64,000 bases of DNA, from NCBI RefSeq assembly GCF_002119685.1, contig NZ_CP021108.1, forward strand, positions 2,914,001-2,978,000, read 5' to 3'. Made by a program: the position numbers and the translations under genes. This DNA is from Bordetella genomosp. 8 (GTDB lineage Bacteria > Pseudomonadota > Gammaproteobacteria > Burkholderiales > Burkholderiaceae_B). The notes below the pieces were generated by a model. The model was not told the origin of the DNA and made no database searches. It worked only from the letters and a program-made list of their open reading frames with translations. Position 1 is the stretch's first letter. Every line of letters begins with the position of its first letter. Below are positions 16,275 to 25,298 of the stretch, piece after piece.

Positions 16275-18053
16275 CTATCGCATCGACAGGTTTTCCTCCA
16301 GCGGCTCCTGGCGGCTCTGCATGTGCCAGAGCGTGGCGAAGAGCCCGCCACGTTCGCGCAGTACGTCGGGCGGGCCGTCTTCCACCAGGCGGCCTTCGTC
16401 CAGCACGATGATCCGATCGAAGGACGACAGCGTCGACAGGCGGTGCGCGACGGCCAGCACGGTGCGATTGCGCATCAGGTCGTTCAAGGCCTGCTGCACG
16501 CGCACCTCCGACCGGCTGTCCAGCGCGGACGTGGCTTCGTCCAGCAGCAGGATGGGTGCGTTTTTCAGGAAAGCCCGCGCCATGGACAGGCGCTGACGCT
16601 GTCCGCCCGATAGCGAGGCGCCGCGTTCGACCAGCAGCGTCTGGTAGCCGTCCGGCAGCCGGTCGATGAACTCGTCGCAGTGCGCCAGCCGGGCCGCCTC
16701 GTAGACTTCTTCGTCGGTCGCTTCCGGCCGGCCATAGCGGATATTCTCCATGATGGTGCGGCGAAACAAGGGCACGTCCTGCGGCACCACTGCGATCGCC
16801 CCGCGCAGGCTGTCGCGCGTGATCGCCGCCACGGGCTGACCGTCCAGCAGGATGCTGCCGCGGCTGACGTCGTCCAGCCGCTGCAACAGGTTCAGCAGCG
16901 TGGACTTGCCCGCGCCGGATGCGCCCACCACGCCGACCTTCTGTCCGGCGGGGACGCGCAGCTCCAGTCCCCGGAAGACCTGGTGGCCATCGGGGTAGGC
17001 GTAGTGGACATCGTGCAGCTCGATCCGACCGCCGCGCGGTTCGTAGACGCGCGCATCGGGAAGGTCCTTCATGCCATGCGGTTGCGCCACCACGCCCAGC
17101 ATCTCGCCTATCACGCCGAACTGCTGCGCGGTGCCCACCAGTGCCAGGGCCAGGTCGCGCGAGCCGTGCAGGATGCGAAACGCCAGGGCGCTGACGACCA
17201 CGACATCGCCCGTCGTCATGACGTCGCGGCGCCAGGCGTACAAGGCCCAGAACAGCATCGACCCGGCCATGATCCACAGGCAGATATCGTGCAGCACGCG
17301 GGCCTTTTCCAGGTACATCCAGCTGCGCCGCTGGGCGCGGGCCTCCTGTTCGACCTGCCATTTCAGCCGGTCATGTTCCTGTTGGTGCGCGGTGAATGCC
17401 TGCACCGTCCAGATGTTCGACACTGTATCGATGATCTCGCCGCCCACGCGCGATGCGTGCATGCCGTAGGTCTCGTGGAGCTTGCGGCCGCGTATGCCGA
17501 ACAGCACGATGACCAGGGCCACGGTCGCCACGAACAGCGTCAGCGCCATGGCGAGTTTCCAGTCTATGGTCAGCAGGACCACCGTCGCGCCGATGAATTC
17601 CACGCAGGGCGGCGTCACGTTCCAGGTCATCGTTCCATAGATCGAGGCGCTGGCGGTGGCCGTGGCCGATATGCGATTGCCGAGCGCGCCCGTCAGGTGG
17701 CGCCTGAAGAAAGGCAGGGAGTGTCCGGTCAGGTGATCGAACAGATCGATGCGCATGTCCGCGCAGGACGCCACGATGGTGCGGCATCCCAGCCATCCGG
17801 CCGACCGCCACAAGGCGCTTTCCAAGCCAATCAGCACCAGGAAGAAAGCCAGCGGATGCCAGATATCGGCGCGGGCACGGTCGGGTTCGGCCATCGCGTC
17901 GACGATCAGCTTCATGCCGTATTGAACGGCGACGGCGCAGCTCGCCGCGCCGACGATCAGCAAGGCCAGGCAGGTGAAGCTGCCCGGCCTGGCCTTGACG
18001 TAATGGAACAAGAAGGGAAGCGGACGGGCGGGGATGGACTGGTGGGCGGACAT
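16275..18053 (-). CDS. ABC exporter, fused membrane and ATPase domains (MsbA/ABCB-like)
   Basis: 592 aa from ATG 18053; upstream codons in this frame overlap the glycosidase gene and are not family-like. Six membrane helices span about residues 20-310, then the ATPase: Walker A GASGAGKSTL, signature LSGGQRQRLSMARAF, Walker B ILLLDEATSALD and H-loop VAHRLSTL. Half-transporters of this type export lipids, lipid-linked sugars or peptides as homodimers. It is last in the minus-strand operon behind a glycosidase and a glycosyltransferase/UGM fusion, with a 16-base gap, which suggests export of a glycan or glycolipid (inference). Confidence 0.9.
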   Translation of the reverse strand: MSAHQSIPARPLPFLFHYVKARPGSFTCLALLIVGAASCAVAVQYGMKLIVDAMAEPDRARADIWHPLAFFLVLIGLESALWRSAGWLGCRTIVASCADMRIDLFDHLTGHSLPFFRRHLTGALGNRISATATASASIYGTMTWNVTPPCVEFIGATVVLLTIDWKLAMALTLFVATVALVIVLFGIRGRKLHETYGMHASRVGGEIIDTVSNIWTVQAFTAHQQEHDRLKWQVEQEARAQRRSWMYLEKARVLHDICLWIMAGSMLFWALYAWRRDVMTTGDVVVVSALAFRILHGSRDLALALVGTAQQFGVIGEMLGVVAQPHGMKDLPDARVYEPRGGRIELHDVHYAYPDGHQVFRGLELRVPAGQKVGVVGASGAGKSTLLNLLQRLDDVSRGSILLDGQPVAAITRDSLRGAIAVVPQDVPLFRRTIMENIRYGRPEATDEEVYEAARLAHCDEFIDRLPDGYQTLLVERGASLSGGQRQRLSMARAFLKNAPILLLDEATSALDSRSEVRVQQALNDLMRNRTVLAVAHRLSTLSSFDRIIVLDEGRLVEDGPPDVLRERGGLFATLWHMQSRQEPLEENLSMR

Positions 18054-18069
18054 GGCGAGGTGGCATCGA

Positions 18070-19218
18070 TCAACGCGCGCCCATGGAGGCCGCGACATGG
18101 ACGGGCGCTTCGGACAGATCCCGGAAGCGGCGCTGTTGCCGGAACAGTTCGGTCGCCGTCGCCATGTCGACGGGACGGCGTCCGTCGGCGTCGGCGTAGC
18201 CCAGCAGCCCGGTCGGACAGTGCCTGTCGTCCTCCCAGCCGGGATAGTCGGTGACGGGATACAGGCAGATGCCGAGGATGGGCAGGCCCTGTGCCATCGC
18301 CGCCGCCGTTTCATCGCAGACATAGCGCAGCCAGGCCGCGCGCTGTTCGCCTTCCGCGCCGGTTTCGGCGATCAGGATCGGCCTTGCGTAGCGCGCGTGA
18401 ACCCGCGCCAGCAATTCGCGCAAGGGCAGGTAGCCCGGGGCGCCACGCTGCAGGGTCGGCCCGTTCAGGTACCACTGGTTGTGGGGATAGAAGTTCACGC
18501 CGATGATGTCCAGGTACTCGGTCGCGCCGCCGAGTTCCGGCGCCATGCTGCCGCGCACCATGTCCCAGCCCTGGTACTGGGCCAGCGTGCAGTGGTGGGC
18601 GGCGACGCGATCCTCCGGCGTGGCGGGCGCGACGCGGATCACGGGGTCCGCCAGGACGAAGCGGGCGCGCGCGTCGATCTGCCGTATCGCTTCGATCGCC
18701 GCCACGGTGCAGGCCGCGAGCTGGCGCTTCAGCTCCTCGCCGCGGCCCGTGCCGCAAGGTCCGAAGTGGTTCATTTCGCCGCCCGCCCAGGCCCAATACG
18801 ACTGTTCGTTGACCGGGCAGTAGAAGGGCACGCCGGGGCAGCGTTCGCGTATCAGCGCGGCGGCCCGGGCGGCGTAGCGGGCGAAGCGCTGCGGAAACCC
18901 GGGGCTCCAGATATCGAGGTGTTCGGGCCAGCCGTAGTGGCACAGGTCCCAGATGACCTGCGTGCCGCTGCGCACGGCGGCATCGATCTGGCCGAGGGCG
19001 CTGCTCCAGTCGAAGCTGCCGTCCTCGCGCTCGATGCGGTGCCAGCGCAGGCCGTCGCGCACGGTCCGGATGCCGCAGGCGGACAGGGCCCGGAAGTCGG
19101 CCAGCGCGTGGCGCGCATGGCCGGTGCTCTCCAGCAGGTCCAGGCGCCTGCCGTCCGGAAACTTCAGCGTCGAGCACTCGAATCCGCCTTGCAGGAAACT
19201 GCGGAAGACAGACGTCAT
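18070..19218 (-). CDS. GH-A clan glycoside hydrolase (GH1-like)
   Basis: 382 aa, no signal peptide. A (beta/alpha)8 retaining glycosidase is indicated by the acid/base in PVNEQSYWAW (E138) and the nucleophile in LIAETGAEG (E285), with the strand WDLCHYGWPEHLDIW between. The DGLRWHRIE start and the CLYPVTDYPGW end also fit beta-glycosidase-like barrels. It is shorter than classical GH1 enzymes (about 450 aa). Cytosolic location next to a UDP-galactopyranose-mutase fusion and an exporter suggests trimming or recycling of the glycan intermediate. Substrate unknown. Confidence 0.8.
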   Translation of the reverse strand: MTSVFRSFLQGGFECSTLKFPDGRRLDLLESTGHARHALADFRALSACGIRTVRDGLRWHRIEREDGSFDWSSALGQIDAAVRSGTQVIWDLCHYGWPEHLDIWSPGFPQRFARYAARAAALIRERCPGVPFYCPVNEQSYWAWAGGEMNHFGPCGTGRGEELKRQLAACTVAAIEAIRQIDARARFVLADPVIRVAPATPEDRVAAHHCTLAQYQGWDMVRGSMAPELGGATEYLDIIGVNFYPHNQWYLNGPTLQRGAPGYLPLRELLARVHARYARPILIAETGAEGEQRAAWLRYVCDETAAAMAQGLPILGICLYPVTDYPGWEDDRHCPTGLLGYADADGRRPVDMATATELFRQQRRFRDLSEAPVHVAASMGAR

Positions 19219-19230
19219 CGTCCGCCTCCG

Positions 19231-21720
19231 TCAGGCCACCGCCTGGGCCGCCACTGCCGGCCCGGGGCGATGTCCGGCCTCGATGCGCCCGTAGGCCGCC
19301 AAGGCCTGCGCGACGACCTGGTCCATGTTGTAGTAGCGGTAGGTGGCAAGCCTGCCGACGAACAGCACGTGCGGGCGCTCGTCGGCCAGGGCTTGATAAC
19401 GGCGGTATAGCTCGGCATTCTCCGGCCGCGGGACCGGGTAGTAGGGATCGCCGTCGGCACTCGGGTATTCGTAGGTGACGCTGGTGCGGGGATGGTGTTG
19501 CCCGGTCAGATGCTTGTATTCGGTGATACGCGTATACGGAACGTCTTCCGCCGGGTAGTTGACCACGCCGACCGGTTGGAATTGCGCCTGGTCATAGGTT
19601 TCGTGACGGAAGACCAGCGAACGATAGGGCAACGCGCCGTAGCAGTAGTCGAAGTACTCGTCGACGGGCCCGGTGTAGACCAGCCGCCGCGCAGGCACGG
19701 CGCCGCACAGTTCGCGATAGTCCGTTCCCAGGCATATGTCGATGTTCGGATGGTCCAGCATCTGCTCGAACATCCAGGTATACCCCTGGTCTGGCATGGC
19801 CTGGAAGCGATCCGTGAAATAGCGGTCGTCATGCGACGTACGGGTGGGCACGCGCGCGGTCACGCTCCTGTCCAGCTGCGACGGGTCCAGACCCCATTGC
19901 TTGCGGGTGTAGCCGCGAAAGAAGCGCTCGTACAGATCCCTGCCGACCTGCGACACCACCATGTCTTCCGCGGTGCGGATCTGCACATGGGTCTCGGCGC
20001 GCTCGGCCAGGAAGGCCTGGGCGGTCTCGCTGGTGAACGGTTGTCCGTACAGCGTGGACAGCGTCGTCAGATTGATGGGCATGGGCACGAGCATGCCGTC
20101 GACGCTGGCAAGCACGCGATGTTCGTAGGGACGCCAGCCGGTGAATCGCGACAGATACTTCACGACCTGGTCGGCATTGGTGTGGAAGATGTGCGGTCCG
20201 TAGCGATGGACGAGCACGCCGGCGTCGTTGACGAAGTCGTAGGCGTTGCCGCCTATGTGCGGCCGACGATCGATCACCAGCACGCGTTGGCCCAGGCCGG
20301 CGGCCAGCCGTTCAGCCAGCACGCAGCCGGCGAATCCGGCGCCGACGACCAGATAGTCGTAGCGCGCGGTGGGCGAGCGTGAGGCGGGCGGCGTCCGGGC
20401 CGGGCGCGTCGGGCCTTCCCTGGCTGCGTTCCTGCCGTGCATCGGCACCACCGGCGCCGCCGGCGGGCGGGATGCCTCGTCCTGCCGGCTGAGCCCATCG
20501 GCAAGCCTTTCGGCAAGCCTGTCGGCGAGCCCTTCGGCGAGCCTTTCGGCGAGCCGTTCCGACATGTCCTGCCAGGTGCGGTCCCACGACATGCCCGCCA
20601 GCGCGCGGTCCGCCTGGGCGGCCACGGTGGCGGGCGTTTGGGCATCGCGCAGGGCCGCTTCGGCGGCCTGTACGAAGCTCCCGGCGTCATCGGCGATGCG
20701 CACCAGCGGGCAAGCGCCATAGCTGCGCTCGACATCGACGATGCGTGTGCTGACCACCGGCCGTCCGGCGGCGATGTACTCGGGCGTCTTCGTCGGGCTG
20801 ATGTATCGCGTCGACTCGTTCAGGGCGAATGGCATCAATGCCACGTTCCATCCCGACAGGTATGCGGGCAGATCGTTGTAGCCCTTGGGTCCCAGGTAAT
20901 GGATGTTGGCGGCGCGCGGCAGCGTCGCCGGATCGATCTTGACGACCGGACCGATGAAGACCAGTTGCCAGCCGGGACGGGCGGCCGCGACGCGCGCCAC
21001 CAGTTCGCAGTCGAAGCGCTCATCCAGCACGCCGTAGAAGCCCAGCCGAGGGTGCGGTATCGCGGCCTGGTCGGCGGGCTCGGCGGCGCCCGTGCGGGCC
21101 TGGCGGAAATGCGCCACGTCCACGCTGCTGGGAAAGGAGTGGACGTTGGGGTGTTTCCGGCGCTTGGCCTCATACAGGCTATGGCCGCCCGTGAACACGA
21201 TGTCGGCGCGATTCAACAGCTCCGCCTCGCGCGCGGTGAGCTCCGGCGGCGCGCCTCGGAATGCCGACAGCTCATCCATGCAGTCGTACACCACCGTGTC
21301 GGCCGCGAGATGGTCGGAGTATCCCAGCGCGATGGGCGTGTAGTACCAGAGCAGTGCGGGCCTGATGGCGTCGTCCGCGATGGCCGTATCTAGCAGGCGA
21401 CGCAGCGTCGCCTCGGTCCGCTGCGCGTCCATCCCGGCGGGCAACCGCGGCACCAGCACCGTAATGCCGCCATCGACGATGCGACGTTCGAGCCATGCCT
21501 CGCCATCACCGGCGGCCAGGGGCTCCTCGAAGTAATACACCCGATGCGATCGCGCGAAGCGCGACAGCAGATGCTGCGGACGCTGGTAGACGAAATGCCA
21601 ACGCAAATGCGAGAAGCCGATCAGATCGGGACGCGCCGGCCGTTGCGATGCGTGGCCGGCGGCGCGCGTCAAGGGCCGTGCGGTGTCGTCGTCGACACGC
21701 TGGGGAGCTTGGGGATTCAT
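19231..21720 (-). CDS. Fusion of a glycosyltransferase and UDP-galactopyranose mutase
   Basis: 829 aa from ATG 21720 (GAGG 6 bases upstream). Residues about 30-375 form a GT-B-type glycosyltransferase (GFSHLRWHFVYQRPQHLL; later LGFYGVLDERFD and SPTKTPEYIAAGRPVVS). Residues 387-410 are a repetitive linker. Residues about 455-829 are a complete UDP-galactopyranose mutase: YDYLVVGAGFAGCVLAERLA for FAD, HIGGNAYD, RYGPHIFHTN, RGYTRKQWG, and FVGRLATYRYYNMDQV at the end. The mutase makes UDP-galactofuranose; the fused transferase may use it directly. It heads the operon with the glycosidase (11-base gap) and exporter. Cytosolic; the glycan is unknown. Confidence 0.9.
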   Translation of the reverse strand: MNPQAPQRVDDDTARPLTRAAGHASQRPARPDLIGFSHLRWHFVYQRPQHLLSRFARSHRVYYFEEPLAAGDGEAWLERRIVDGGITVLVPRLPAGMDAQRTEATLRRLLDTAIADDAIRPALLWYYTPIALGYSDHLAADTVVYDCMDELSAFRGAPPELTAREAELLNRADIVFTGGHSLYEAKRRKHPNVHSFPSSVDVAHFRQARTGAAEPADQAAIPHPRLGFYGVLDERFDCELVARVAAARPGWQLVFIGPVVKIDPATLPRAANIHYLGPKGYNDLPAYLSGWNVALMPFALNESTRYISPTKTPEYIAAGRPVVSTRIVDVERSYGACPLVRIADDAGSFVQAAEAALRDAQTPATVAAQADRALAGMSWDRTWQDMSERLAERLAEGLADRLAERLADGLSRQDEASRPPAAPVVPMHGRNAAREGPTRPARTPPASRSPTARYDYLVVGAGFAGCVLAERLAAGLGQRVLVIDRRPHIGGNAYDFVNDAGVLVHRYGPHIFHTNADQVVKYLSRFTGWRPYEHRVLASVDGMLVPMPINLTTLSTLYGQPFTSETAQAFLAERAETHVQIRTAEDMVVSQVGRDLYERFFRGYTRKQWGLDPSQLDRSVTARVPTRTSHDDRYFTDRFQAMPDQGYTWMFEQMLDHPNIDICLGTDYRELCGAVPARRLVYTGPVDEYFDYCYGALPYRSLVFRHETYDQAQFQPVGVVNYPAEDVPYTRITEYKHLTGQHHPRTSVTYEYPSADGDPYYPVPRPENAELYRRYQALADERPHVLFVGRLATYRYYNMDQVVAQALAAYGRIEAGHRPGPAVAAQAVA
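20491..20562 (-). repeat. Six tandem 12-bp units in the linker of the GT-UGM fusion
   Basis: Six imperfect copies of a 12-base unit (plus strand gagcc-ttcggc) encode a four-residue period of the form (R/G)LA(E/D), residues 387-410. The array joins the transferase and mutase domains. In-frame copy changes would alter spacer length by four residues each without breaking the protein, so it may vary between strains. Confidence 0.85.
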
Positions 21721-21946
21721 GATCGCCTCGGGATGATGGCGCGTGGAAGATGCCGCGCGAATGAGAAGCAGGACGCTGGCCAGGGCCCGTCGAGGCCGCG
21801 GAAGCGTGCGGATGTGGCCGCATCGGATGTGGCCAGACCTCAACGCAGCCGGCATGCCCAGCGTGTAGCCGCCGCCCATGTCGAATGTTGCGGGATATCC
21901 TCACTACAACGCGAAGTAAGTCATACTCAAGCTCGTCAAGGTAATA

Positions 21947-21959
21947 TGAGTGACACTCA
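21947..21959. promoter_or_regulatory. 13-bp palindrome upstream of the BLUF-EAL gene
   Basis: TGAGTG-A-CACTCA is symmetric around one base, 61 bases before the preferred start at 22021 and 226 bases before the divergent glycan operon. An ATG at 21946 overlaps it and has a reasonable ribosome site, so it could instead be coding if translation starts there. The rest of the 300-base gap (21721-22020) shows no gene. Confidence 0.3.
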
Positions 21960-22020
21960 CAAGACCTGCTTGAGCAGGTGCGCTGCTGGAGCAATGTCCG
22001 CGTATGCGGGACGGGATCAC

Positions 22021-23235
22021 ATGCTATCGACGCTCATCTATCGCAGCCGCATGCGCGGAAGCTTGTCCGCGGAAGAGTTGCATCAATTGGCCGATGCGGC
22101 GGGTCGTCGCAACCAGGCCATACAGGTGACCGGTATCCTGCTGTTCGATGGCGTGCACTTCTTCCAGGTGCTGGAAGGCCCGGACGAACATGTCGACGCA
22201 CTTTATCGATCCATCCTGCGCGATGCGCGCCACACCCAGATTGTCCGCCTGCTGCGTGACCACGCGCCGTCGCGCCGTTTCGGTGGAAACGGCATGGAGC
22301 TCTTCGACCTGCGCCGCTATACCGCCGGCACTGTCCTGGACGCGCTGCTCGCCCGCGTGACCGCGCGCAACAGGCAAACCTACGACGACAGGGTGCTGAA
22401 GATCATCAAGGCCTGTGCGGCCGGCGAATGGAAAGACCATTTCGTCGAAGGCAGCGATGCGTCGGAATGGTCTTTCGCGCCCGGCAGCGACATTTTCGCC
22501 GCGGCGGGCGGCGTGCCGCTCACTGGCCAGCCTTGCCAATTCGCGCTGCAGCCCATCGTCGACCCGCTGCGCCGCGAGGTCAGCTCGCTGGAAGCCCTGA
22601 TCCGCAGCGCATCCGGCGGTTCCCCCGAAGCCTATTTCGCGTCCATCCCCCAGGGCAAGCTTCATCAGGCGGACCTGGAGGCGAAGGCCTACGCCTTCGC
22701 CCTGGTGAACAGGATAGGCATCGGCGACTGCAAGATATCCGTGAACCTGCTGCCCATGTCGCTGGTGGCGGTGCCTGGCGCGGTCGATATCCTGCTGGAA
22801 CAGCTCGCACGCAACAACCTGGCGCCCGAACAGCTCGTCGTCGAGGTCACGGAACAGGAGTTCATCTCGCGCCTGGACGGTTTCACCACCGCCATCACGC
22901 AATTGCGCCGCGCCGGGATCGGCCTGGCCATCGACGATTTCGGCGCGGGGTTCGCCGGCCTGTCCCTGCTGGTCGAATTCCAGCCAGAGAAACTGAAGAT
23001 CGATCGCAAGCTCATCCACGGCGTGCATGCCGATGGACCGCGCCAGGCCATCGTGCGCTCGATCGTCCAGTTCTGTGCTTCGCTCGGTATCACGATCGTG
23101 GCCGAAGGGGTGGAAACCGCGGAGGACTGGTGCTGGCTGCAGGCAGCCGGCATAGAGCGCTTCCAGGGCTACCTGTTCGCCAGGCCGGCGCTGAACGGCG
23201 TCGCGCCCATCTGGTGGCCCAGCAGGAAATGCTAG
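22021..23235 (+). CDS. Blue-light-sensing c-di-GMP phosphodiesterase (BLUF-EAL)
   Basis: 404 aa from ATG 22021, matching the length of BlrP1/YcgF-type proteins (about 405); in-frame ATGs at 21946 and 21994 would add 25 or 9 residues. The BLUF domain (residues 1-95) has the flavin residues Y7 in TLIYRS, N31 and Q49 in FFQVLEG. The EAL domain (about 165-400) keeps EALIR, SVNLLP, VEVTEQE, IDDFGAG, LKIDRK and VAEGVET, so catalysis should be intact. Blue light would activate hydrolysis of c-di-GMP. Cytosolic. It is divergent from the glycan operon, which suggests light control of envelope or matrix sugar (inference). Confidence 0.93.
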   Translation: MLSTLIYRSRMRGSLSAEELHQLADAAGRRNQAIQVTGILLFDGVHFFQVLEGPDEHVDALYRSILRDARHTQIVRLLRDHAPSRRFGGNGMELFDLRRYTAGTVLDALLARVTARNRQTYDDRVLKIIKACAAGEWKDHFVEGSDASEWSFAPGSDIFAAAGGVPLTGQPCQFALQPIVDPLRREVSSLEALIRSASGGSPEAYFASIPQGKLHQADLEAKAYAFALVNRIGIGDCKISVNLLPMSLVAVPGAVDILLEQLARNNLAPEQLVVEVTEQEFISRLDGFTTAITQLRRAGIGLAIDDFGAGFAGLSLLVEFQPEKLKIDRKLIHGVHADGPRQAIVRSIVQFCASLGITIVAEGVETAEDWCWLQAAGIERFQGYLFARPALNGVAPIWWPSRKC

Positions 23236-23281
23236 GGCCCGCGGGCACGGACGGCCGCACCCGCTAGCCGTTCAGAACCGC

Positions 23282-24274
23282 TCAGTCCTGACGGATGTTG
23301 CCCTTGCGGATGACGTCCGCCCATTTGGCGTCTTCTTTCTTCAGATATTCGGCGAATTCAGCCGGCGTCGAGCCTACCGGCTGCACGCCCAGGTCGCTGA
23401 AGCGCTTGCGCACGTCATCTTCCTTCAAGACCTGCACCAGGGTGTCGTGCAGCTTCGCCGCCACATCGTCCGGCACGCCGGCGGGCACGAACACGCCGTT
23501 CCACTCGTAGACCTCGTAGCCCGGGATGACCGTTTCCGCCACGGTCGGCACGTTGGGCAGCCGCGGCGAGCGCTGTGGCGAGGAGATCACCAGCGCGCGC
23601 ACGCGACCGGCTTCGACCAGGGGATACGATGCCGCCACCGTGCTGAACATGAAGTCCACCTGGCCGGTCATCACGTCCGTGATCGCCGGGCCGCCGCTCT
23701 TGTACGGCACGTGCACCATGTCCAGGCCCAGCTTCTGCCGGAACAGTTCCGCGGCCAGACGTTGCACCGTACCGCTGCCGCCGGACGCGAAGTTGATCTT
23801 GCCCGGGTGCGCCTTGGCCTGCGCGACCAGGTCGTTGACGTCCTTGTACTTGGAATCCGCCTTGACGATCAGGATGTTGGGCGCCAGCGAGACCAGCGAC
23901 ACCGGCTTCAACGCACTGTTGCTGTATGGCATCTGCGGAAACAGATGCGGGTTGATGGAGAAGGGCGTGGCGTCGTACAGCACCGTATAGCCATCCGCGG
24001 CGGCCTTGGCCACGTAGGCCGCGCCTATGGTGCCGCTGGCGCCAGGACGGTTTTCCACCACGACGCTGGTATTCAGCTTGGCCCCCATGCGCTGGGCGAG
24101 CAGGCGCGCGAGCGCGTCCGCCGAACCGCCGGGTGCGTAGGAAACCACCATCGTGATGGGACGCTCGGGGTATGCCGCATGCGCGGTCGCGGCGCCGCCC
24201 AGCGCGGCGACCATGGCAACGGCCCGGGCCGCGTGCAGGATGGACGATGACAGTTTGGTTCGGATGGCTGACAT
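23282..24274 (-). CDS. Bug/TctC-type periplasmic receptor
   Basis: 330 aa from ATG 24274 (AAGGAGACACAC upstream, an excellent ribosome site). Signal peptide to about residue 31 (GAATAHAAYPERP). Bug hallmarks: YPERPITMVVSYAPGGSAD, VENRPGASGTIGAAYVAKA and VPYKSGGPAITDVMTGQVDFMF. It is the last gene of the eight-gene minus-strand run under the IclR promoter, 25 bases after the SMP-30 gene. It converges on the BLUF-EAL gene. No TctAB partner in the window; ligand unknown, probably an organic acid. Confidence 0.93.
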   Translation of the reverse strand: MSAIRTKLSSSILHAARAVAMVAALGGAATAHAAYPERPITMVVSYAPGGSADALARLLAQRMGAKLNTSVVVENRPGASGTIGAAYVAKAAADGYTVLYDATPFSINPHLFPQMPYSNSALKPVSLVSLAPNILIVKADSKYKDVNDLVAQAKAHPGKINFASGGSGTVQRLAAELFRQKLGLDMVHVPYKSGGPAITDVMTGQVDFMFSTVAASYPLVEAGRVRALVISSPQRSPRLPNVPTVAETVIPGYEVYEWNGVFVPAGVPDDVAAKLHDTLVQVLKEDDVRKRFSDLGVQPVGSTPAEFAEYLKKEDAKWADVIRKGNIRQD

Positions 24275-24299
24275 GTGTGTCTCCTTTTGATATTGGGGC

Positions 24300-25232
24300 T
24301 TACCTGCCGGGCAAGCCTTGCAGCCGCGACAGCGGCAACCCCGCATTGGGCGCCGACGCGGTAAGAATGGAACCGGATACGGATTCGGTGCAGAAGAGCG
24401 TGCGGCGGTCCGGTCCGCCGAACGCGATATTGGTGGTCGACATGCCCTTGGGACTGCGCCAGACGGTGATCGGCTCGGCGCGATGATTCAGCAGCCAGAC
24501 ATAGCCCAGCCCCGGATTGCAGACCAGCAGGTTGCCCGCGCTGTCGACGGCGAGGCCGTCCGGCCCGCTGGGACCATAGGACGTGAAAAACTGGCTGACC
24601 TTGCTGACGCTGCCATCGGCCATCAGCGGCACCCGCCACACGCAATTGCCGCGCGTCACCGCCAGGTACAGCACGCGGCCGTCCGGCGACAGGGCCACGC
24701 CGTTGGGGCTAGGCACATTGTCCAGCAGCAAGTCGAGCTGGCCGTTCGGGCGCAGGCGATACAGGCGTCCGCTGGGATCATGCAGCCCGCTCTGGCCCTG
24801 GTCGGTGAAGTACAGGTTGCCGTGCTCGTCGAAAACCAGGTCGTTCACGCCGCGAAAGCGTTCGCTGTTGCGGCGTTCCAGGTAGGGCTCGACCTTGCCT
24901 GCCGCGATGTCCAGCAGCATCAAACCGTTCTTGTAATCGGTGATCAGCAGGCGGCCGGCGTCCAGGAACTTCATGCCGTTGGGCTCGCCGTCATACTCGA
25001 CGACGAGGCTCCAGCTGCCCGCCGGGTCTATCCTGAAGACGCGCCCCCAGGGAATGTCGGTCACATAGAGATTGCCCGCATCGTCGAAGACGGGACCTTC
25101 GAGAAAGGAGTCCGTCACGGCGCCGCCGCGATTGGCGTCGGCCCAGGCGCTGCGCCGCGGCTTGCGGTGCGCATCGTGCATGGCGGACCACACGTCGAAG
25201 TCGACGACGTCGGGTGGGTTGATCAAGAACAT
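24300..25232 (-). CDS. SMP-30/gluconolactonase-family hydrolase
   Basis: 310 aa, no signal peptide. A six-bladed beta-propeller lactonase is indicated by FLEGPVFDDAGNLYVTDI near the start (the metal-binding Glu follows the SFLEGP pattern), DEHGNLYFTDQGQSG, PSPNGVALSPDGRVLYLA with the Asn ligand, and GPDGLAVDSAGNLLV with the Asp ligand. These enzymes open sugar or other lactones. It lies between two Bug genes in the long operon with a cyclase, a hydroxyacid dehydrogenase and an RraA-like protein, so a lactone intermediate of that pathway is plausible. Confidence 0.87.
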   Translation of the reverse strand: MFLINPPDVVDFDVWSAMHDAHRKPRRSAWADANRGGAVTDSFLEGPVFDDAGNLYVTDIPWGRVFRIDPAGSWSLVVEYDGEPNGMKFLDAGRLLITDYKNGLMLLDIAAGKVEPYLERRNSERFRGVNDLVFDEHGNLYFTDQGQSGLHDPSGRLYRLRPNGQLDLLLDNVPSPNGVALSPDGRVLYLAVTRGNCVWRVPLMADGSVSKVSQFFTSYGPSGPDGLAVDSAGNLLVCNPGLGYVWLLNHRAEPITVWRSPKGMSTTNIAFGGPDRRTLFCTESVSGSILTASAPNAGLPLSRLQGLPGR

Positions 25233-25298
25233 TGCGTTCCTCCGTTGCGCCGGGCGCGCCGGTCCGGCCGGCGCCCGCGGCGTTATGGCGATATGGCG

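Noticed and set aside
20491..20562. CRISPR-like array
   Set aside because: Units are 12 bases with no spacers and lie in frame inside a coding region.
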